A stretch of 64,000 nucleotides of DNA from Phycomyces nitens. Lineage: Eukaryota; Mucoromycota; Mucoromycetes; Mucorales; Phycomycetaceae. The notes under the pieces were generated by a model that searched no databases, had not been told where the DNA came from, and worked only from the letters and a program-made list of their open reading frames with translations. The position numbers and the translations under genes were made by a program. The stretch spans positions 992,001 to 1,056,000 of the forward strand of contig JAHRBC010000008.1 in NCBI GenBank assembly GCA_022702545.1, given 5' to 3'. This document shows positions 57,519 to 64,000 of the stretch, one piece after another. Numbering within the stretch: position 1 is the stretch's first letter; every line of letters begins with the position of its first letter.

Positions 57519-58843
57519 CGGACCTAAATGAGCTCTCTCTTTTTTGCAAACTTTGACCTTTAGGTACAAATTAAATGGATGCAGTTCATGTATCAAAATG
57601 GTGATGTAAGGCTGGATACAAAATTACATCAATTCACAAAGCTAGCTCACAATTTATTAGTTTCTCTTTCACTCAAATACAACCCAAGTATTCAATAACA
57701 AAGCTCTTCAAGGCAACAAAATTCAAGAATCCAGAATAACATCTACCAATAACAAAAACAAAAATATCATCAAGAAATCAGGACGCCCACAACTTACTAG
57801 GTCTTTACATATTCGAGATTTGATCATTTAAAAGAGTGCGAATCATTTGAAAACTCCAACTCAAATCTCTTGAGAGCTTGTAATTCCTGGACAGACAGTC
57901 TGTAGAATCATCAAGAGGTTCGAAAATATGGGAACTATCGAAAACCAGTTTTTAGATGGTGATTTTACAAGTATTATCCAGGACCATCACCATCAATTTA
58001 TCCTCAATGCTGTCGATGAAAACAATACCATCACTATAGAGGAGTTAAAAGCCGCACTTCTGGAAGAGTTTGGCGACATTTGTAGCATTAGTATATCCAC
58101 TCTGAGCAATTTCTTGAACAATGTTGAAAGGATTACACTGAAGAGGTCGGCTTCAATGGAGAAGAGAAATGATAAAGAGACTCGTCGAAAAGGAAACGAG
58201 TTTATCTTAAGCCTTCAACCCGAAGGAATTCTGTAAAATTAAAATTGTATTTTCATCGATGAGGCAAGCTTCCATATCAACATGATCAAAGGCTGTACTA
58301 CCGGTAAAGCAAAAGACCAATATAAAGCCTATTTTCTGTCTATGCTTTCTTTATAATAGTGGTAACTAAACTTGATGCTTTACAGGCCCAATATTCAAAG
58401 AGTTTGTTTAGCAATTGGTCGAGAAGCTAGATAATGAAAATGCTGTCCCTTACCACTTAGTGATAGACAATGCCAGGATTCACTACAACCCATCTCTCCG
58501 CAACTGGCCGCAAGAAAGTAGCAAACACCAACTCAAAGTTTCTTCCTCCTTACTCTCCTTTCTTGATTCCTGTCAAAGAATGCTTTTCAAAGCTAAATAA
58601 CTTTGTCGAGAAGCATCCTTTGGATAGCGAAGAAACCCTGTGCGAGAGGATCAAATCTAGTAACTATGAATTAACCAAGCAGAATTGCAAAGATTGGGTT
58701 AGACGTTCAATCTCATTTCACCAAAAGTGTTTAAACACGGAAATATTTTTTTTGTATTGATTTGATACCTGAAATGCGCCCATTTGATTTGCACCAAAAG
58801 GCGAAAGTTTGCAAAACAAGCTCATTTAGGTCCGAAAATCATG
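57519..58843 (+). mobile_element. IS630/Tc1-like DNA transposon with terminal inverted repeats
   Basis: Imperfect terminal inverted repeats of about 60-70 bases. The left end shares ATTTTCGGACCTAAATGAGC with the reverse complement of the right end, followed by a further match (TTTTGCAAACTTT, then GGT.CAAAT.AAATGG). TA dinucleotides at 57517-57518 and 58844-58845 flank the ends, as expected for a TA target duplication. Length is about 1.3 kb. The transposase inside is broken. Confidence 0.85.
57928..58760 (+). pseudogene. IS630/Tc1-like (DDE_3-type) transposase, degenerate
   Basis: Pieces in order: an N-terminal half from ATG 57928 (MGTIENQFLDGDFTSIIQDH, ITIEELKAALLEEFGDIC, STLSNFL), then FIDEASFHINMIKGCTTGKA with the first catalytic Asp, a gap, HLVIDNARIHY with the second Asp (about 58454-58486), and after a frameshift near 58500 FLPPYSPFLIPVKECFSKLN and KDWVRRSISFHQKC. 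The usual PFLNPIEE motif reads PFLIPVKE, so the third catalytic acid position is altered or shifted. A large internal deletion follows GCTTGKA. It cannot encode active transposase. Confidence 0.8.
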
Positions 58844-58845
58844 TA

Positions 58846-59210
58846 CTAAGAATAATTCAGCTAGCCTTTAAAAAGACAATCAACTAGAGCCTTTCAATAA
58901 CAACACAGCTACAAAAGAATTCAAAACATAAATCAAAAACATTTTGAAGTAATATGTAGAAGTAGAGATACTCAAAAGAGTAATAAAATAACACTTACCA
59001 TGTCTACCAAACCGTTGCAAAAAAACTATATTGTACAAACTATGAACAAAAAAACTTCAATAAAACATCAAACTACAGTTATACAAGTCGCAACGCAGTA
59101 ATTTTCTGAGAGGTTGGCGTTCCAGAATTGGTCATATGGTAATGACAATATACAATAAGAATAATAGACTAAAAACTATATTTAGTAAGGCAACTCAAAG
59201 TATATGCTTA
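58846..59210. other. AT-rich interval after the IS630-like element
   Basis: No gene or repeat is seen, apart from A/T-rich tracts. Confidence 0.4.
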
Positions 59211-59460
59211 CCTAGGAGACCGGCCATCCAGAGTCGGATCCATTGACAGTAAACACGCCCCATGAAGCAGACTAGATCCACAAGCTGCAATAAGTAATAG
59301 GAATCGAAACATGATACTGACCTTGGAGACCGGCTATCCAGAGTGGGATCCATTGACAGTGACCATGACCGACGATGCAGACTAGATCCACAAGCTACAA
59401 TAAGTAATAGGAATCGAAGCATGATACAGACCTTGGCGACCGGCTATCGACATGTTCTCA
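59211..59460. repeat. Tandem repeat, unit about 110 bp, two full and one partial copy
   Basis: Units start at 59211, 59320 and 59430 with ACCTAGGAGACCGGC, ACCTTGGAGACCGGC and ACCTTGGCGACCGGC. Each full unit continues with CATTGACAGT and GCAGACTAGATCCACAAGCT and ends with a GGAATCGAA.CATGATAC word. Units are about 90% alike by eye. Confidence 0.85.
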
Positions 59461-60090
59461 GTGCTTTGGCTGATTGTGCTTCAATGAGGTGACTCGTTGA
59501 TTGGAAAGTGTCCCTCCAAGTAGAAACATAAGAATTACTATTAGTGTATGAGATGCTTATTGGGTTTTCATATATTATGTAACCTTTGAGTCGTTTATCT
59601 TGTTGATGTGTGTTTGTTCACGGCTTTCGTTACAGCACAAGTAATACATAGTAGCGGTGTAACTTGTCTGAAGCCACGGTGTCATTGTAAGTATGAGTCG
59701 CTGGATGTCAACCTTGCTTTTTGGTCCGTGCGCTCGTGTTGTCGGCGCCAAGATATAAATGAAATCAAAATGCTATTGATCAGGATTTGCAAGCATTTCT
59801 TTCGTATAAGTACATCATACCGTCTAGTTGTTTGCCTTTAAGATGAAGCCCTGTGATTCATCGACCTTGGTATAGATGACTACATGCTTGCACAGATATT
59901 TGACAAAGGGATATAAATGGATCGCTGGCTATACTTTGGAGGCACTCTTGCTATACTTATGTTATTGATAGTGATCCAGGTGGATGCTCATGTCTAAACG
60001 ACTTTGGAAGTTGTTTACTATAGTAAAGACGCAAAGTCTCTTGAAGTCAACAGCGACTGTCTATAAAGTTCTTGATAAAGCATGATGCTA
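59461..60090. other. Interval with a signal-peptide-like mini-ORF
   Basis: No full gene. A 26-residue frame at 59917-59997 (MDRWLYFGGTLAILMLLIVI then QVDAHV) looks like a signal peptide or membrane anchor but stops at once. It may be the first exon of a lost gene. A TATAAATGG word coincides with its start. Confidence 0.25.
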
Positions 60091-60409
60091 AAAAGGATAA
60101 GGACCCTGCTATTATGCTCACTCGGTTGATGCATCTTGGTTTTGAACAATACGCTCATAATCAGATTGCTGAAGGTAGGGATCAATCAACCGTTGGTTAA
60201 AGACGTTTTTTAAATGTCTTTGACACAACCATCCAGACTCTTCATATCATTTGCGTACTGCACATTACCAGGATAAAATAGGCTGTCATTCTTATGCGAT
60301 GGGTTTAATAGAACCCGTTGGCAGAAATAAATTTGACATGGCCACCAAGTTCAATGATGTTTTTGAAAAGGGGAAAAAGGAAAAGATGCAAAAATCACGG
60401 CCTTTTATA
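60091..60409 (+). pseudogene. Possible two-exon coding relic
   Basis: KDPAIMLTRLMHLGFEQYAH leads to a GTAGGG donor near 60174. After an acceptor near 60237 the frame continues as DSSYHLRTAHYQDKIGCHSY, AMGLIEPVGRNKFDMATKFN and so on. The composition is protein-like, but no start or family is recognised and the upstream frame is closed. Confidence 0.3.
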
Positions 60410-60616
60410 CTTTTTTTATGTGCTCCTCACTCTAGACTGTCTGGTGATCATATGACAACAAGCCTCTTGACACAAACTTTATTTTTGCATAAATCCATTT
60501 CCCCACCCTCTGTATTGGGAAGAGAGGCACTCGACAAGCTTTCGGATACAAAACATAGTGCTCTGTGCAAGGTTACAGCGCACAGACCACCTTGCCATTT
60601 CTTTTGTTCACTTTAA

Positions 60617-61970
60617 AGATGATGATTGGACTTTGCTAATTTAAACAGCTTTGAGGTAAGCGACTTTTTGGCATTTTCTTGACGGTTTTCTTGCGGGTAC
60701 CCACCTTGATATTTTAAATATTTCTCATTGGTCTTTCTGAACAACCTTAATTTGATGGTTTGGACATATATGCGGATGGGGTCCGGTCACTTTCTGGTCC
60801 ATATATCAGCGGAATAAAGACTTGCTTTAAACCATTCTTTATCCTTTGTATTGACAGGCTACACACACCTATTTACATTGCCATTAATTAGAACTCTTTT
60901 TATCATGTCGTCTATGCAACGTCTTTAATCTTAAAGCTTGGTGTGGTTGTTTTATATATATTATATTGCCGTTTTAAATGTAGTCGAGATCTCTTGTTAT
61001 ATGGCCAATTGACCTGATAACTAAGGTTCATTAGTATTTGTGCTTGTACTACACTAGTTTAATTAAATGCATTCCGAGAATTAATAACACCATTACTACT
61101 GTGGGCTATACACCTTGAAAAGTGTCTTTTGCAGTAAATTTGCTACAAACTGGCCATTAATCTCTACGTATTATTAAATACGTTAAAGATATTGGAGTAA
61201 TAATAATAATAAAAAGAGCCGCTTGTATGATCAATTTTTTATTCAAAAGTGCAGATGGGTTTCCTTGGAGACAAGGCCGGAATGGATTGTCATGTGCCCA
61301 CTACTATATATCGATATTATGACATTTATCTGTTTCCATTAATGTTATATCGCTCGTGTGACTTTGATCCGATTGGATGCTCGGAAGCGAGGTTGATTAT
61401 ACTGCCTGATTGTCATTGATCAACCACTTTGGCCTTTGAATCGATTCATCCACTTGATGGCCACAATAGCCATAGTTTAGATGGACATTCTCTCGTTTAC
61501 CGCATTAAAAACAATCCGGTATCCATGGAGATATAGCAGTTTCTATGGAAACGGAAAACATAAAAAAAAACATTTACAAAATCATGGGGTTAATCAAGAT
61601 GGATAAATCGGGATAGTGTATATATTCTCTTATTTATTTGATTTTTTATATATATTTTTGTTCTCTTTGTTTCCCATCAACACTTTTCTAGACTACACCC
61701 TCTTTTTATAATTGTATTCAAAGATTTCTGCCATCTAAAATCAAACGTAAGCAGTCGCAGATAAAAGAACACGATATCAATAGTGCAAAGGAATAGAGAT
61801 GGTGTAGAAAAGCAAACAGATAAAAGCGAGAATCAGCAAAAGATATATACAGAAGGGTCGATTTCGGGATGGCACAACTTTGAAAACCCAAGTTTTTTTT
61901 TAAAAATAGAATACGTACACCTCTGTTTGTTTTCTTTTCTACAACCTTTATTTTTTATTCGATTCTATTC
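60617..61970. other. AT-rich interval before the Tc1 pseudogene
   Basis: No supported gene; short frames only. It may include the left end of the following transposon, but I could not define its terminal repeat. Confidence 0.4.
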
Positions 61971-63014
61971 ATGTCTTCAGTAAACATTTCTGACAATATT
62001 TCCAAGAGAAAGGAGGTCCCAATTAAAGTCAGAGGATTGATTGCTGGTGATTTTGAAGCAGAAGAAAAAGTATCAACCATTTGTAAGCGATGTAATGTAG
62101 CACGCCGTACAGTATACAATACAATGCGAAGGTACAGAGAGACCTGAACGACAATTATACACATGCACAAGGGACCCTTAAGGATATTCGGTGAGCGAGG
62201 TTTGCGTGTTTTGCGCAGAGATAAAAAAAATCGAGCGGCTAGTTTGGATATGCTGATCAGCATAATGGGTGTGAATCTGGGAAGATATTTTTGCAAGGAT
62301 ACGATGCGTGCTGCTAGCAAAACTCTTCATATAAATTCTTGTATAGCTGTATACAATCTATGGCTCACTGAGTAGCATCGCAGAGATCATCTTAGCTTTG
62401 CCCACCATGCCAAAGAGGTGAATCAATGCTAGGATCGAGTGATTTGGAGCGATGAATCGACGTTCATGCTATTCCCAGTGTGCAAGAACGTATGAGTCTG
62501 ACGTCTTCAGTCAGAGAAGTACAGTATAGATTGTGTAAGTCCCAGAAGTCAAGATGGTGGAGGATACGTGACGGTCGGGAGATGCGTTTGGTCTGGTGGT
62601 GTTGTGCCAATAGAAATCATAAGTGGTAACCTGAAGCAATGGGGATATGAGAATATACTCCAAAACACCTTAACTCCATTCAAAAACAATTTGAGGTATG
62701 AGCACGACGACTATTTTATCTTTCAGCAGGACAATTATCCATGTCATTGAAGAAAAATGGTAAAAGAGTACCAAAAGAATGCAGATCTGGAGGTGATGAA
62801 GTGGCCTGCTTACAGCCCAGATCTCAGCCCGATTGAGAATATCTGAGCTTACCTTGGAAGAATGGTGAGGGCCAGAGGACCACAGCCCAAGGACCTAAAG
62901 GAATTGAAGCAAGTCTTGAAAGAAGAATGATATAACTTACCAGTTGAAGTGTGTGCAGCACATTGTAATTATATGCCAAATCGACTACATGCACACAAAA
63001 TATTAAAAAAAAAT
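61971..63014 (+). pseudogene. Tc1/mariner transposase with intact frame but many stop codons
   Basis: One frame without evident frameshift over about 345 codons, broken by roughly eight to nine TGA/TAG codons. HTH: FEAEEKVSTICKRCNVARRT. Catalytic motifs persist: VIWSDESTFML (about 62438-62470), FIFQQDNYPCH and YSPDLSPIENI. Several stops sit where the family has Trp (for example ENI-stop-AYLGR near 62845), Arg or Gln. Nearly all are explained by C-to-T or G-to-A transitions. The element is inactive. Terminal repeats were not identified with confidence. Confidence 0.85.
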
Positions 63015-63782
63015 AATACTATAATTTATAAACACCGTACTCCACTCTTTAAGTCAGTAAATTTTAATACTATGTTATTATAGTAGAAAGTGAGAAAACA
63101 GGGATGATAGCATGGAGAAGTATATATTTTATTTGGCGAGAGACAAATTTGTGCCATTAGCCAACCTACGGGACTGTATTTGTTGCAAAGGACATAGGTT
63201 GCTCTGTTTATCTAGTATTGTCTGTGCCATTTAGAGAACCTCTTCGATTACAATATTTTGCCCTTTCGCAATACCCATCGCTTTCCACCTCATCCCCACT
63301 ACCCTCTCATACTTGTGCATCTAACTTCTCTTCCTACCCGAAGAACCCCTCGTGCACGTCGCACCGTATACAAAGATCCACCTTATCCCTCCATATTACA
63401 CATGTATTTAAAAAATACATAAACACGGATAATAAAGGTTTTCTGATACAATACAACTATGGTATACACACTACAGCTAAGTAAAATACATGCTCCACAA
63501 CCGATTTCCGGTTCCTCTTTGCTAATGAGCATGGCAGGTTTCAACAGTGATAACTGACCATCACACAATGGACGTTATATTAAAAGGGAATTAGAATAAT
63601 AAGTATATAAACCATCATAAACTTCTATCTTTAATAAATAACACTCTCACAGTATCTAAATTTTCCCTACAAACCCTAATCCATTTCAACGGCCACAGAC
63701 AGTTGATTTACATACATTTGATAAAAATCTCAAATTTTCGTACTTTTTTTTAAATTTTTTTTTCAATCAGTTTATTAATCTA
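63015..63782. other. Interval between two transposase sequences
   Basis: No gene is supported. The frame 63218-63484 is Ser/Pro-rich by chance. Confidence 0.4.
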
Positions 63783-64000
63783 ATGAACATGGCTTCTAAA
63801 GAATCAGAATATAATATACGTGGACCATATGAAAACCGTAAAGATAGAAACTACTGGGGTGTATACTTTCTTTACCAAGCCAAATATTCCCTCTGGCAGA
63901 TTGCGAATATGATCGAGATACCAACGTCTAGTGTGCAAACAATTGTCAAATGCATAGGACTTTTAGTTGCCTTTTCCCTAAAAAACCAAGCCGGATTTTT
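63783..64000 (+). CDS. Start of a Tc1-like transposase (HTH region), cut by the window edge
   Basis: Open frame from ATG 63783 to the window end (72 complete codons). LYQAKYSLWQIANMIEIPTS followed by SVQTIVK is a helix-turn-helix like those at the start of Tc1/mariner transposases, with the position-specific pattern seen in the element at 42371. No stop codon is visible in this part, unlike the neighbouring relics. The catalytic domain lies outside the window. Confidence 0.6.
   Translation, partial: MNMASKESEYNIRGPYENRKDRNYWGVYFLYQAKYSLWQIANMIEIPTSSVQTIVKCIGLLVAFSLKNQAGF

Noticed and set aside
63218..63484. 88-codon forward frame between transposase relics
   Set aside because: It is Ser/Pro-rich from pyrimidine-rich DNA, with no motif.
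1..64000. CRISPR arrays, rRNA genes, bacterial-type operons
   Set aside because: No regularly spaced identical repeats, no rRNA core sequences and no operon-like spacing were seen. Intron-rich genes mark this as eukaryotic DNA.

Overview
The window looks like nuclear DNA of a Mucoromycota (Mucorales-type) fungus. Genes have many short introns (mostly 43-90 nt, GT...AG) that interrupt clearly fungal proteins. Intergenic DNA is AT-rich and full of homopolymers and trinucleotide runs. Mobile-element relics are Tc1/mariner-like and IS630-like. I cannot name the species. Exon coordinates were built by hand from reading frame, splice sites and family conservation. No database or alignment program was used, so statements of identity are by eye.

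Positions 1-23,650 are an ordinary gene-bearing region. In order: a PB1-domain/coiled-coil protein (+), a small orphan protein (+), a tandem CCCH (TIS11/tristetraprolin-type) RNA-binding protein (+), an Sds3-like subunit of the Rpd3/Sin3 deacetylase with a 30-Gln tract (-), a cysteine-rich type I membrane protein (-), homoserine kinase (-), a His/Gln-rich orphan (+), an aldo/keto reductase of the Kv-beta type with Tyr replaced by His at the catalytic position (+), and an APSES (StuA-like) transcription factor (-). Positions 23,653-30,908 are a 7 kb AT-rich desert in which I see no gene.

Positions 30,909-51,179 are the striking part: a 20 kb inverted repeat. Two arms of about 7.0 kb (30,909-37,925 and 44,141-51,179) are near-identical reverse complements around a 6.2 kb unique spacer. 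Each arm carries three different secreted two-LysM proteins, so there are six genes in three mirrored pairs. The three paralogues share one intron at the same phase and codon, a TATA box about 60 nt before the ATG, a common leader motif and a shared upstream GCGSCGAATRR element. One pair has a linker with Lys-Arg sites exactly 37 residues apart, suggesting Kex2 processing into repeat peptides. The spacer holds decayed selfish-type sequence: a broken gene with a PD...EVK nuclease-like motif and a dead Tc1 transposase.

Positions 51,180-64,000 resume with a Tc1 relic, the large fungal 6-phosphofructokinase (-), micro- and minisatellites upstream of it, and then an element graveyard. The graveyard contains an IS630/Tc1-like element with recognisable terminal inverted repeats and TA flanks, a tandem 110 bp repeat, uncertain coding relics, a Tc1 pseudogene whose in-frame stops are mostly explained by C-to-T or G-to-A changes, and the start of another transposase running off the window.

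The housekeeping genes (thr1, pfk, Sds3-like, StuA-like) show no operon-like logic. The LysM palindrome is the one block where arrangement, promoters and protein architecture appear to form a unit: probably chitin-binding secreted proteins kept as an inverted duplicated, possibly co-regulated and gene-converted cluster.
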